Source of the DNA: Spodoptera frugiperda
Lineage: Eukaryota > Arthropoda > Insecta > Lepidoptera > Noctuidae
Assembly (NCBI RefSeq): GCF_023101765.2
Contig: NC_064218.1
Location: 10,168,001-10,232,000 of the forward strand
Direction of reading: 5' to 3'
DNA: 64,000 bases
Position 1 is the first letter of the stretch. Each line of letters opens with the position of its first letter. The notes below the pieces were generated by a model that was not told the origin of the DNA, ran no database searches, and worked only from the letters and a program-made list of their open reading frames with translations. The translations under genes were made by a program, and so were the position numbers. Positions 45,323-56,740 of this stretch are shown here, piece after piece.

Positions 45323-48300
45323 AGAAGGTAGCTTGTCTCTGAATTTACGCCTGAAAAAAGTTCAGCAGGAGATTTACCGGTCACAGAATGAGGAGTGCTA
45401 TTGTACATGGTCATATATTTAAGTAAATCTTCTTGCCAATTGGACCTTTGGCTTTGGCTTATTCGTAACCGTTTCAATATGTCCCTGTTTTGTCTTTCAA
45501 CCTCCCCGTTTTGCTGTGGCCAATAAGGAATGCTATGGAACAACTGAATACCGAATTCTTTGCAAAAATCATCGAATTCTGTACTAATAAACTGTCGGCC
45601 GTTATCAGCAGTAATACTCACGGGTGTGCCTAATCGAGAAAATATCTCTTTCAGTATATTTATTGTGTGCGTTGAGTCAATAGTTTTTGTAATTTTTACC
45701 TCTTTATAACGACTATAATAATCTATAACGACTAAAAGGTAATGTCCAGTCGGTAAGGGTCCGAGATAATCTATGGCTATATCAATCCAGGGTTGTATTG
45801 GAAGCTCACGTCTGCGCATGGGATTCGGGGGATTAGGAGCAGAAACTAGAGTACAGCCCTTACAAGATCTGACATAATGTTCTGCGTCTCTATCGATTTT
45901 GGGCCACCATACTTTGGATCGTAGTCGTGTTTTCATAGCTACGATACCCGGATGACCTTCGTGAGCTGCATTTAAAACTTTCGACCTCAAAATAGACGGA
46001 ATAACGATTTTATTCCCTCGCAAAAGTAAATTATCTTGAAAACAAAGCTCATGTTCGAAGATCTTGTAAGTGCTGACGCTTTGTTCCCAGTTATTATTAT
46101 AGATTCCAATTCTAACTAATTTCAGTTCTGGATCCGCTTCACATGCTTGCGTCAGCTCACGCAAGGTGATTGCGGTAGGACGAGATTCATCAACAACTAG
46201 ATTTAAATAGTTATCGTCATCGAAAGGTTCTGGAGACTGACTATTATCGACACACAATCGCGACAATGAATCCGCAATATTTTTCTTGCCCGGACTATAG
46301 ACAATTTTAAAATTGTACGACTGTAGGCGGAGAACCCAACGTTCGATTCTCGCACATGGTTTAGAATCTGGCCCGAATATTACCTCCAGAGGCTTGTGGT
46401 CACTGATGAGTTCGAAACTATCCTTGCCAAACAAATACATATCAAAATGTTCTACTGCCCATACTAGAGCAAGAGCTTCTTTCTCAGTTTGACAATAACG
46501 TTTTTCGCGGTCTGAGAGGCTTTTGTTACCGAATGCAATTATTCGCGGCCCATTCTTACCATGCTGAACGAGTACAGCGCCTAACCCAACTGGACTAGCA
46601 TCAGCGTATACTTGGGTGCGGTCTAGTGGATCATAGTATCCTAAGGTTTTAATTTGTGTCATAGCCCGTTTTAACCCTTCAAATGCGCGTGACTGTTTAT
46701 CACCCCAATGAGAAGTAATATTAGTACCCTTGTTCAGTTTTAATCTTAAAAGTTCGCGTAAAGGTTCAGTCCATGTTGCTAAATTAGGGATCCATTTTCC
46801 TACATAATTTACCAGCCCTAAAAAGCTTTGTACCTCTTCAATGACACTAGGTACTCGAAAAGAGTCAATTGTTTTAATATACTTATCTAAGGGCTTTACT
46901 CCCTCACAAGACAGTCGATGCCCGAGGAATTCTATTTGTTTAACCCCGTAAACACACTTTTCATCATTTAAAGAGACATGATTATCTTTTAAAACCTGTA
47001 AAACTTGTTTTAACCTCGCCCCATGTTCAGCCACATTGCTACCGTAGACGACAATGTCATCTATAAAATTAACCACCCCAGTACAAGGCAAAAGTACTCT
47101 TTCTAAGTTCTTCTGAAAAAATTCAGGAGCGCAGGAAATACCGAACATGAGTCGCTTGTATCTAAACAGTCCCTGGCTACAAATGAATGTTGTGATGTAT
47201 CTACAATTCTCACTCAACTCTAATTGATGAAATGAATTTTTTAGATCCAGTTTAGAAAATATTTTGGCATTTCTGAACTTTGGTATTAGCTGTTCCATAG
47301 TGGGCAAAGGATGTTTTTCTCTAATAATGGCTTGATTTGCTCGCCTCATGTCTACACAGATGCGAACATCTCCGTTACTTTTTAGAACGGGTACAAGGGG
47401 AGAGATCCAATCAGAAGGGCCATTTACGGGTTCTATGATATCTAAATCAAGTAGCTCCTGAATTTTTTTATTAATTTTAGCCTCCAAGGGTATTGGAACT
47501 CTTCGACAAGGTTGAGAGACCGGTTTGACAGACATATCTATAGGGATATGGATTTGGACATCTTTAAATTTAGGAAACCTACCATCGATTGCATTAACAC
47601 CTATTCCTAGTTTCAGAACTCCGAGTCTAGTAGCAGTATCTTTTCCAAGTAAATTCCTTGTGCCGTCCTTTACAACATAAAAAGTTGCTTTGATGCCAGG
47701 CAATCCGTTATTAACCATTATGGTAGAATCAAATGCGCCGAGAACTGTTAGAGGGTTTTGACTTCCATAGGCCTTGAATGTCTTGTTCGGGTTTTTTACT
47801 TGATTTTCAACTAGAATTTTTTTGCTTTTTAGAGTTTGCCAAGTTACGTCACTAACTATATTATATTTACTACCAGAGTCAATTAACATGTCAATTAAGA
47901 CATTCCCAAGAACACATTTAATAGTGTCGTCACCTTCAATTTGAAAAATGTAATCGACTTCATCAGATTTACTTTTTAACTTTTTATCAGGATGTATATA
48001 CTGGTTTGACTTAGATGTATCATCATTTGATTTTCGTTTCTTTGCCCTAGTTCTGCACAGTTTTCGGAAATGTCCAATAAACCCGCACTTGAGACATTTT
48101 TTATCACGGGCTGGGCAAAACTTACTATCACTTGAATGAGTGCCACCACAACGGGAACAAGAATTAGAATTCGAACTCTTTTTACTCGTACGCGTCTCTA
48201 CTCTATTTACTGACAGGTCTTTACTAGGTCCTGGCAAACCAAAGTTATTGAGTTGACGGTTTACTGTTTCCAAAGCGTTTGCCTCGAATATAATTTTGTC

Positions 48301-48825
48301 CAGTGTAACGTCATCACCGAGAGTCAGGATTGTTTTTCTTAATTTGGCTGACTCGCATTTTTCAGTGATTTGATCGATCATATGTTCATCAGGGGCAGTA
48401 AATTTGCATTTCGAACTTTGGTGTCGAAGCCTAACAAGAAACTTATCAAACTTCTCTCCGCTTTCTTGTTTAATGAGTCTAAACAAATGACGCTCATATA
48501 CCCGACTTTGTTTGGGTGCAAAATACTCATTTAGTTTGTTGATGGCAACTGTAAAAATATCGTTGTCATCATCGGCAGTAGTTTCTAAATGTGCGCCAGG
48601 AATATTATAGTAAACTTCCTGCAGGGTTAAACCACCCATATGTAAGAGCACAGCTCTTTTTGCTTCTGGTGTGGTAACATTAGTAGCGATTAAGTACAAC
48701 TCAAGCGCACGCTTCCACTTTTCCCACCGTAGTCCCACCGAAGCCGGGTCCCCATCACAGTCCAAGGACTCTAGTGGCGGTAGGTGTGACATATTTTTTT
48801 TTTTTTTTTGGACTACCTGCAACAA
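45316..48825 (-). CDS. Gypsy gag-pol polyprotein
   Basis: 1,169 codons. The second Met (48,792, MSHLPPLESLDCDGDP) is the likelier start, because the first eleven residues come from a run of 16 T. Gag; two Cys/His knuckles near residues 225-260 (CLKCGFIGHFRKLC is canonical CX2CX4HX4C); protease LIDSGSKYNIV near 315; reverse transcriptase with FSKLDLKNSFHQLEL and the catalytic VNFIDDIVVYG near 587; RNase H VYADASPVGLGAVL near 740; integrase zinc region HEGHPGIV to CKGC near 970-1005; and integrase core with Asp in IDYLGP, Asp in ITADNGRQFIS near 1,078 and Glu in PQQNGEVERQN. All catalytic residues are present. The frame leaves the expected path at the end (SETSYLLC, stop). Confidence 0.94.
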   Translation of the reverse strand: MLQVVQKKKKNMSHLPPLESLDCDGDPASVGLRWEKWKRALELYLIATNVTTPEAKRAVLLHMGGLTLQEVYYNIPGAHLETTADDDNDIFTVAINKLNEYFAPKQSRVYERHLFRLIKQESGEKFDKFLVRLRHQSSKCKFTAPDEHMIDQITEKCESAKLRKTILTLGDDVTLDKIIFEANALETVNRQLNNFGLPGPSKDLSVNRVETRTSKKSSNSNSCSRCGGTHSSDSKFCPARDKKCLKCGFIGHFRKLCRTRAKKRKSNDDTSKSNQYIHPDKKLKSKSDEVDYIFQIEGDDTIKCVLGNVLIDMLIDSGSKYNIVSDVTWQTLKSKKILVENQVKNPNKTFKAYGSQNPLTVLGAFDSTIMVNNGLPGIKATFYVVKDGTRNLLGKDTATRLGVLKLGIGVNAIDGRFPKFKDVQIHIPIDMSVKPVSQPCRRVPIPLEAKINKKIQELLDLDIIEPVNGPSDWISPLVPVLKSNGDVRICVDMRRANQAIIREKHPLPTMEQLIPKFRNAKIFSKLDLKNSFHQLELSENCRYITTFICSQGLFRYKRLMFGISCAPEFFQKNLERVLLPCTGVVNFIDDIVVYGSNVAEHGARLKQVLQVLKDNHVSLNDEKCVYGVKQIEFLGHRLSCEGVKPLDKYIKTIDSFRVPSVIEEVQSFLGLVNYVGKWIPNLATWTEPLRELLRLKLNKGTNITSHWGDKQSRAFEGLKRAMTQIKTLGYYDPLDRTQVYADASPVGLGAVLVQHGKNGPRIIAFGNKSLSDREKRYCQTEKEALALVWAVEHFDMYLFGKDSFELISDHKPLEVIFGPDSKPCARIERWVLRLQSYNFKIVYSPGKKNIADSLSRLCVDNSQSPEPFDDDNYLNLVVDESRPTAITLRELTQACEADPELKLVRIGIYNNNWEQSVSTYKIFEHELCFQDNLLLRGNKIVIPSILRSKVLNAAHEGHPGIVAMKTRLRSKVWWPKIDRDAEHYVRSCKGCTLVSAPNPPNPMRRRELPIQPWIDIAIDYLGPLPTGHYLLVVIDYYSRYKEVKITKTIDSTHTINILKEIFSRLGTPVSITADNGRQFISTEFDDFCKEFGIQLFHSIPYWPQQNGEVERQNRDILKRLRISQSQRSNWQEDLLKYMTMYNSTPHSVTGKSPAELFSGVNSETSYLLC

Positions 48826-49930
48826 AGGATTAATATCCTTTTATAGGTACCGTTCCGATTTTCATCGAACTACCTCTAGATCTCCATGAATCGGCATTTG
48901 TCGACATAATTATACATGTTGGTTTTACCAATCATATAATAGATCTTTTAGGTACCGTTTGGTTGCCCAAACTACCTCTGATAACCACGTTTATGTTGAC
49001 AGAACAGAAATCAAAATTAAACATATTTAGGTGTATACTATATAACAGTAAATAAGCTAAAAGTTCTCAAAAAGTTTGTCTAATGAATAATAATTTATTG
49101 TAACAATAGCTACTTTGAATAACACTGACATTCAAATCATTAAACGGTTTTGTTCCACCAACAACTATCGTGGTATATTTTCATGCAAGGTACATTGGTA
49201 AGTCAATAACGACTATTTAGGTACCAATCGAGTAACAAAATCAGCCTTATCTTGAAACATTCGTTTTGTGATCCAAAAGACAAATTACGGAAATTCATTG
49301 TTATTATTATTGAACCGAAATTATAGTTCTTTAATTGTGTATATAATTAATGTAGTCAAAAGGTTAATCAGAATGCTGGTTTCAATAAAATAATAGCATA
49401 CGAAAGCTAAATAACCCAATCAATTCAATTATTGTGGCATAACTAAAATTTTATTTAAGTAGGTGTTAACAACCACTGGGAACACCAGACGCATCTAACC
49501 TAATATTATTTAATTATTAAGTATTACTCATATATTAAACCTCTTTTATGATTCCAAAAAGTAAATGAAGTAATTTAAAAATAATTGTTTAAAAATGGAA
49601 CGTCGAGATTTTTTTAAAAAGAAATGGCGGAAAATTGTTTATTATACAAATTTTTCGATGACTAAGAATAAATTTGTATTTGCTGAATAGTTTTAAATTT
49701 AATTTTATCTTGAACTGACATAGGTTATTTTATTTCAATTATGACGTATGAATTTTATGTAACAAGATTCAATAACAGTATAAAGTTCATATTCATTCCT
49801 AGTTATATAAAGCTACAAGGAATATCTCAACGAATAAAAACTGATTAGTCACTGATTTACCTCTTAATTTGATATTTTTGGAATTTTTGTACATACCTTA
49901 CGGTTTTGTAATCCTGGCAGGGTCGCCACT
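48826..49930 (-). other. Gypsy 5' leader (untranslated)
   Basis: About 1.1 kb between primer-binding site and gag, unusually long for a compact gypsy element. AT-rich, no long frame. On the plus strand the pair ATAGGTACCGTTCC...GAACTACCTCTAG and TTAGGTACCGTTTGG...AAACTACCTCTGA shows a direct repeat of about 110-bp spacing near 48,840-48,980. Confidence 0.6.
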
Positions 49931-50106
49931 TGTAAGGGTTCGCTGGGTATGTACACAGGAATAAAACAGCAGGTTGAATAGTAATGCACTTAACTGCTCG
50001 GCGGCTAGACAGTGACTGAGCGGCTAGCGACTCGCTAGCCGCACTCCCCACCACTGAGCATTCCCACCAGCCAGCGTGCTACATTTATTATCTGTAATAC
50101 ACTACA
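49931..50106 (-). repeat. Gypsy 5' LTR (right in window)
   Basis: 176 bp, identical by eye to the copy at 44,659-44,834, followed by target duplicate TTACC. Confidence 0.95.
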
Positions 50107-50111
50107 TTACC

Positions 50112-51489
50112 CAAATAAATTAACGATGCAAGCTAGATAAAACCGTTTAGTAAAATACACATTTTAACATTTTATTGAATAACCGAAGATTATTATTTGT
50201 GGTGCATAAGTGTTCCAAATTTGAAATCCAGGATCCTCCAAGCTAGGGAAAGGCTAGCTAGTCTTTGCTATAGATTGAACTTATACATCATGAGACCAAA
50301 TACAGTCTCGTGTTGTTCTTATTTGGTAGTTGATAGCCACACTTGCGATAAGTCAATCAGCAAGCCAATCGAATTTATAAAAAGTCTTATCTACCTAACT
50401 AGCTACTGGCGCGCGGTTTCACCTATTTATAACCTTTAAGCATCCGCGATAATTGCACTATCCAACACAAAAATAATTATACAAATCAAACCAATAGTTT
50501 CTGCGATTAGCGCGTTCAAACCAACAAACCAACTCTTTAGTTTATTGTAGTTTACTTTATTAATAACTGATCTCAAAAATAAAATACAGGATCTATAATA
50601 GACTTATCAATCAAGTTTTAACCTTAGAAGAAAACATTATAGTCTAGCTGTAACCAATAAACAGACAGGTCAATTAAGGACAATAAATAGTAAGTCATTT
50701 GTATGTAATGTTCTCGGAAACCCCTGCGTTATTACTGAGTGTGAATGTGAGTTATGTTCTTAAGAACTGGATGCATGCTCTTGACACACTTACTGAGCCG
50801 AGGAACTTTGCAGGAATAGGGTAGACATGTTGGAAATAAATGTTGGATAATTTCTGTTGTACCCACTTACATATTATGTGCACTTTCTCTGCTATAACTC
50901 TGCATCTCATCGTTCTGCACCACCCAATGGTTGACTGTCAGAGAATGCCCATAGCAATAAGTCTACTAATGTCACTGTGTATATGCAATAAAGTTTTAAA
51001 TAAATTATGCATAATATTATGCACCTCTATTTTCTTCTTCAGGGAACAAAATGTCAAATATAATATATCAACACAACAAATCACACTTTTAAAGGTGTGA
51101 TACACTATTATAAATATAAAATTTGTTTATTTGGATGTTTGTGCGTCAACCACGCTGATACTAATGAGCGGATTTTGACAAAATTTGCTATACAGACAGA
51201 ATTTAAGCTGCGACAGACAACCGAAATGCGAGAGAAGCCGCTAGTACCTAATGATTTAACGATCAAAGTAAATTTTACGTATTAATAATTTTACTCATAG
51301 CAAATAATAAAAGTAAACGTTAGTAATATTATTCAAACAGAAAGAAACATCAGTCGTTTAAAATGAATACTGTTTTGATTGTATCTCTTTGATTAAACAC
51401 TTTATTATTCCTTGGCGATGTTAGAAATATTCCGTCTATCTTGTGTCTATTAGAATGTTATTTGAACCAACAAACTATTCGGTTATATT
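50112..51489. other. Intergenic stretch with moth repeat remnants
   Basis: 50,400-50,550 is a worn copy of the repeat at 8,600 (GGCGCGCGGTTTCACC). 50,860-51,010 (CTGCATCTCATCGTTCTGC, CCCAATGGTTGACTGTCAG, GCAATAAAGTTTTAAATAAA) is a widespread moth retro-repeat tail. 51,105-51,240 repeats the series at 21,790. No gene is seen. Confidence 0.5.
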
Positions 51490-51605
51490 TTAGTGCTTTT
51501 TTATGCAAACGAGCAGACGACCACCTGATGGTAAGCGATCAGCGCCGCCCATGGACACCCGTCACATCAGAGGAATCACAGGTGTGTTGCCGGCCTTTTA
51601 AAAAG
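51490..51605 (-). repeat. Repeat family D, reverse copy
   Basis: CGACCACCTGATGGTAAGCG, CGCCCATGGACACCCG, CAGAGGAATCACAGGTGTG and TTGCCGGCCTTTTAAAAAG. Confidence 0.65.
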
Positions 51606-52344
51606 TATGCTCTTTTCTTGAATGTTTCAAGGTCGTATCGGTTTGGAAATACTGCCGATGACAGTGTTTAATTAGTAGTGATTCATCTTTTATCATACTG
51701 CACTACGGGATGGTATTACGTATCTAATATTCGTCTCCTTCTTCATAGATTTTGTTATCAAAATAGATGAACTACAATTCGTTGTCTATGAATTTCTAAA
51801 ATTCATTCTGGTCATTCCTAACTATGTTGTAATTTGTAGAAAGAATTTAAAATCATTCTCATTTCTGAGAGATCATCCACATACAAAAACGCCGCTCAAT
51901 TATTTTAAATTGAACTGAAATATTCCATTAAACTAACTCCCTAATTATTATCACATTCAGCCATCCATTACACTACAGATTAAGCAATTTGGAATTCTAT
52001 TTAATATAAAATAGAGTACAAAATTGATATTGAAATGTAGTGTGTCAAATTCTGAGAATACAAGATGGTTGACTCATTTTTGGCGCGTAAAGTTTTTGAT
52101 ACTTTATCCTCAAAGGGTTTTGGGCCATGGTCACTATGGTCCAGTTATTCTGTGATAATTGTGATATATTTATTATGAATGGAATCTTTTGAATGAAGAT
52201 GTCTTTTTTTCCTTATAATTTCTTAGTAAATAGGAAAGGTAAATAGGCTTGTGATAATTACATACTTAGCTAAAGACAAAGTTAACACTCTTGTGATGAC
52301 TTTTTATGAGGATAAACCGGTAAACATGCACACAGATCACTTGA
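51606..52344. other. Intergenic AT-rich stretch, nothing recognised
   Basis: No exon or repeat boundary could be supported. Confidence 0.35.
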
Positions 52345-52510
52345 TGCGCCCTTTTGCAGGTTATGTTAGGAATTTGAGGATTGTTGGGGATACACGGATA
52401 CTAGTTAGGGGAGGGTGGTAATTGGGCCGGTAACCTCACTTACACGACGTGAAACAAAGCTTGCTTTGTTTCACGTCGGGTTTCTGTGAGGCCGTAATAG
52501 TGAAATATTT
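52345..52510 (-). repeat. Repeat family D, reverse partial copy
   Basis: CGCCCTTTTGCAGGTTATG, GAGGGTGGTAATTGGGCCGG, TAACCTCACTTACACGACG, and an inverted GTGAAACAAAGC/GCTTTGTTTCACG hairpin, then TTTCTGTGAGGCCG. Confidence 0.6.
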
Positions 52511-53099
52511 TTTTATGGAATAGGAAGCAAACGAGCTGACAGACAAACTTAATTGGATAATGTCTTATGAAGCTATCTTATACCTAAACCATAATGAAAC
52601 ATGTAGCCCTACACACCTACATGAACACAGTCATGTATATAGGATAAAAAAGTAAATACTTACACGTTACCTACATGAACAGTTGTTATATCATAAAGAA
52701 GTAAATACAAGTACTACCAATAATTACACCATAATATTTTTCCACATACTCAGTGATTGCCCATTACTGTTATGGCAGACTAAACGCTCCACTGAGATAA
52801 ACACTAAAGAATCTATTAATCACTTCACTGAGCCTGGTAATGTGTCTAGAATTCTATCTGACTAGACACTAGACTTGCCTAGAGTACGTATTGGTATTTT
52901 GTAGTTATTTGTAAACATGTCATACATATTTGTCGATTGATTATGTATGTATAACTGATTTTGTATAGACTTTATACATGTTAAAATTCTATATCGAAAG
53001 GATAGATCTAAAACAAGATCTAGTCACAATCTTGATACATAATACCTAAAGAATTTTATTCTAAATTCTAAATATTTTTAATTTACTTTTTAAAGAAAA
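52511..53099. other. Intergenic AT-rich stretch, nothing recognised
   Basis: A 60-codon frame near 52,683 has no recognised feature. A repeated CTACATGAACA (52,617 and 52,672) is minor. Confidence 0.35.
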
Positions 53100-53458
53100 C
53101 GTTCCCCCACACTAAGATTTTCACCTATGTCGTGGATGCGTTTTATAAATATACAACTTCGCATACACATCACACCCAGAGTCGAAATAACAATTTGTGG
53201 ATCACACAGTGAGGTTACCGGAGGTCCAATTCCCTTCCCAATCCCCGATACCCCAACAAACCTTAAATTCCTAACCCCCAAAAGGCCGGCAACGCATTTG
53301 TAACGCCTCTGGTGTTTTAAGTGTCCATAGGCGGCGCCGATTGCTTACCAACAGGTGATACGTAAGCTCAGGTTCCATAAAAAAAAAATCACAAAGAGTT
53401 GCTTCGAGCTGCGAACGAACCCGCTATACGTTGCCTAGTCTCCGCACCAGTCAGGCCA
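53100..53458 (-). repeat. SINE C reverse copy split by a family D insertion
   Basis: SINE C text runs to GTGGATCACAC, is interrupted at about 53,208-53,388 by plus-oriented family D (GAGGTTACCGGAGG to GCTCAGGTTCC and ten A), and resumes TCACAAAGAGTTGCTTCG. ATCACA occurs on both sides (53,201-53,206 and 53,388-53,393), a target duplication. Thus D moved by retrotransposition after C. Confidence 0.8.
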
Positions 53459-53962
53459 CCTATTCCAATCACCAATCATAGTCTTGATTTATTCTGAATA
53501 CCTACTCATTAGTCCTACATTAGTTTTAAGTCTAGGAAGTGTTATTGCTTATTAAAGTCAATTTGAAATATTAATCCTTATCCTCCATAATTACACTTCT
53601 ATATATTTCCTAATACATAAGCGACATGTTTTTGCTCCTCTACCAAACAAGTTTAGAAAAAAACATGTAAAAAATCTCGTTCTTATTAATTTGTCAATAA
53701 TATTTAACATTTCTATGATAATTTTTAAAATAGCTATTATAATAAGCAAATGAAATGCGAGAAACCGGGTCTACTATATTTTGTTTTTATTTCTGTCGTG
53801 TCGATATACGATTTATGTGGATATACCTACCTAAATAGTCAAATAATGTGTTTGTTTTGTTCAAAAAGAAATAGATAAGAATAGAAAAATATTGTTACAA
53901 TAAGAAAAACAGCTACAAAAACTGCAAGTGACTCGAAGTGCACTTCGAAAATTTTATTCGAT

Positions 53963-54165
53963 TGTTTTTTTATTTATGGCATCGAGCTTTGGCTACCATC
54001 TCACCTGGTGGTAAGCGATGATGTGGCCCACAATGGAGCACGTCTGCTCTATAAGCAACATAATATATTATTCACTCAGGCCTAGCAGGCATCCAGGTTA
54101 TACTCATCAGGAAACACAGACTCCGGTAAATAATTCCACTCCCTAGCAGTTCGCTGATTGAAACT
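53963..54165 (-). repeat. Reverse 3' fragment of the LINE family found at 14.7-18.4 kb
   Basis: Opens with T7 (reverse A tail), then ACCATCTCACCTGGTGG, TGGAGCACGTCTGC, ACTCAGGCC, TCATCAGGAAACACAGACTC, ATTCCACTCCCTAGCAGTTC. This is the complement of the LINE's last 200 bp (GGCAGACGTGCTCCACCG, CTGCTAGGGAGTGGAAC). 5'-truncated, as usual for LINE copies. Confidence 0.82.
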
Positions 54166-55999
54166 GCATTGACATTGAAATTGGTTTAAAGAGAAAGCGC
54201 CTTGATCATCAATTGATTAATCAGCCTCCCTATTCCAAAAATCACCTACATAGGTATCCCTCGTCCATATACGAGTATCTACATAATATTTATATTGAAT
54301 TACTACGACATAGTTGACACTTAAAGAAAAACCCAGTGCCGGATTAGCCATATAGTAGGAGCATAATATGTACAAATTTAGGAAGTAATGACATTGTTAT
54401 AGAACTATTATTGGAACTTGAGACGGGATATTTACCATGTTTATTTATGTCGATGAGTTTCCGATATTTCGGCACTGTTGCAAGCGCCATGATCACGGAC
54501 ACAAGATGGTAAATATCCCGTCTCAAGTTCTAATAACAATAATAGTTAGTGACCATGTCAGTTTAAAAACTTATATTGTTCTAGAACTTGAGACGGGCCT
54601 TATTGTAAACGTGCTGTTTTATTTACATCCTAAATTTCAATAGGCAATAATAAAATAACTCACCGGCCCCCTGTTCACAATTGCTACGGGCCCCGCGTCG
54701 GTTTTATCCGGCACTGGAAAACACCACAACAAACATCATTATTATTTAATAAAATAAGCTTCAAAACAGTTTGGTATTCGTACCCCATAGTTTACGAGTT
54801 AACCGTATTATAATGTGAGGTAGTGAAGTGAAATATTATGATAATTCTGTGCTACAAGACAAGACTACAACCTATCATTAGAGCGGCCATATAATTTCGT
54901 ATCACTGAGCTTGTACAATCACTGACAAACGCTGAATAGTTTAGTAAGTATTCGTAGGTTATTTTGTTTCCCAAGCGTACGGCGCGAAATATTCATCTAT
55001 TACTTAACGAGTTCCAGGTAGCTCCTCAATTTAAACGTTTAGATTGAGGAGTCACTTTTGCATTAATATATCTATTTATATATCTTGCTGCAAAATTAGC
55101 TACCTTGCTGCTAAATAATGGTAAAATCAGATTTAAAAAATTGGATGTGGCTCCTCAATCCTTACGGACATCGTCGCGTTCCGTGTGCACTTCATAGAGC
55201 CATCAGACCACTACAGATGGGACCTAGTAGGACTGATGCCCGACTGAGAGCTGCGGACTACCTAGCAGGTTTACTGAGGCTTGGGCTTATAGAGCAGGAG
55301 TAGGAATGGCTTTTACTCAAGTACTGCACTCGTATGCATTTTAATAACACGACCACGTCTATGATGATGATGACCGAAGGTGATGAATATTTTAATAATT
55401 AATTTCAATATTAATTAAAGCATCCGCAAGTAATGAGATCATGCTGTATTACCCAGGTACCTATATTTTTTGCAGATTAAGCAGAATCTTAAAGGGATGA
55501 CCAGGTAAATAAATAAAATAATTACATGACTGTGTTTTCCTTTATTTTTTACTATTGACATCCTAGTACCTAAGGATTGCGTCAACTGCCTTATTAAGTT
55601 AGTCGACTGATTAGAATGACGTCTTTGATTCGATCACCAGGTTAGGTGCTGGTAAAATGTTACCAATTGGGTTTTACGATTTAGGAAGTCTCGTCGGTTA
55701 AGTACGTACCTACCTATATTAGCTAGTCATTTAAATTCTTAGTTGTATTATTGTAGAGATAGTTACTTCCTTCATAGAATATTTTGCCAAGTTCCGAATT
55801 CAATAGGGTAGATGACTAATTTTTCTTTTAATGTCCGTCTTGTCATATTTTAAAACATTAGACACGTATTCATTTTCATTTACTTTTTTTTATTTTATTA
55901 CGGAAACAAAATAAATACTTTCGAAAGTAGGTATATATCGATTATATCGATTTGAAATATAGCGTGACGTCACTTCTAGGTACATTTTAAACGTAGAAA
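54166..55999. other. Intergenic stretch with one foldback MITE and family A remnant
   Basis: 54,410-54,540 is MITE family K with inverted ends TTGGAACTTGAGACGGGATA and complement, interior GAGTTTCCGATATTTCGGC; a relative lies at 12,420. 55,240-55,325 is a family A head (GAGCTGCGGACTACCTAGC). The small open frames are repeat sequence. Confidence 0.5.
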
Positions 56000-56740
56000 T
56001 CGACACCAGCAATTTATACTACGCTAACTCAAAAAGCGTACTTTACAGTAGAGGCGTTTAAAGGGAAAAACGTGATAACTTTTACATTAATTAAGATACT
56101 TTTTTGAAATTTGGTATGCTTAATATTTAATTTATTCATTGTAATATCTCATATTTATATTTCCTTAATTATTTCTATTTTTTGATTTAGCGCAAGTTAG
56201 CCGTATATAAACGTAAATCATCAAAAAAAATTACATCTTATACACGTCTAACTAATGTTAGCGTAGTGTAGTACGAGAGGTCGTAGTGCATGATCAATCA
56301 TCTGATGCATATTTCAATATTTTATAAAGAACATGTACTTACTTACAAAAAGAATAGTCAACGTACCATTAATAAACTAATTAATACGTTACCACATAAG
56401 TATTTACTATGTAAAAGTCGCTAAGTAGTTCATTTTACAAACGAACAAGTATACACACGAACGCACTAAACTACGCTAACTATGAGTTAGTGCAGTGTTG
56501 CACGGACTTTGACCAAAGTGATCCCCGCGCACACTCCGCTAATAATAGTTGGCGTAATATAAATCGAGTGATTTCAAAAAGTACCTTTACATAGCGTTTT
56601 ATAAGATTTGTAACTTTCTAATTTTTGCATATTTCTTCTCAATTTTTTTATGACGTATGTAAACACACATTTTAAGCAACTTGACATAAAAAAGTTTTTT
56701 CCAAATTTCGAGTTAGCGTAGTATAAATTGCTGGTGTCGA
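56000..56740. mobile_element. 741-bp element with 31-bp perfect terminal inverted repeats
   Basis: Left TCGACACCAGCAATTTATAC then TACGCTAACTC (56,000-56,030); the right end (56,710-56,740) is its exact complement. The motif recurs inside (ACTACGCTAACTATGAGTTAG near 56,472, TTAGCGTAGTGTAG near 56,262), suggesting subterminal repeats. No frame long enough for a transposase, so a non-autonomous DNA element of undetermined superfamily. No clear target duplication. It ends about 380 bp before the IR75 start codon. Confidence 0.8.

Larger units (their letters stand above)
44659..50106 (-). mobile_element. Ty3/gypsy LTR retrotransposon with identical LTRs and TTACC target duplication
   Basis: 5,448 bp, transcribed on the minus strand. 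The two 176-bp LTRs read identically by eye and TTACC flanks both ends (44,654-44,658 and 50,107-50,111). On the minus strand the 5' LTR is followed after AG by TGGCGACCCTGCCAGG, a primer-binding site of the tRNA-Arg type used by 412/mdg1-like elements (from memory). A purine-rich AAAAGGTAGA lies before the 3' LTR. Gag, protease, reverse transcriptase, RNase H and integrase lie in one long frame; no envelope gene is seen. A leader of about 1.1 kb separates LTR and gag. Resembles the K02A2.6-like gypsy group of invertebrates. The only visible lesion is a frame change near 45,354. Confidence 0.95.

Noticed and set aside
55118..55303. 61-codon frame
   Set aside because: Its second half is the family A head (GCGGACTACCTAGCAGG).
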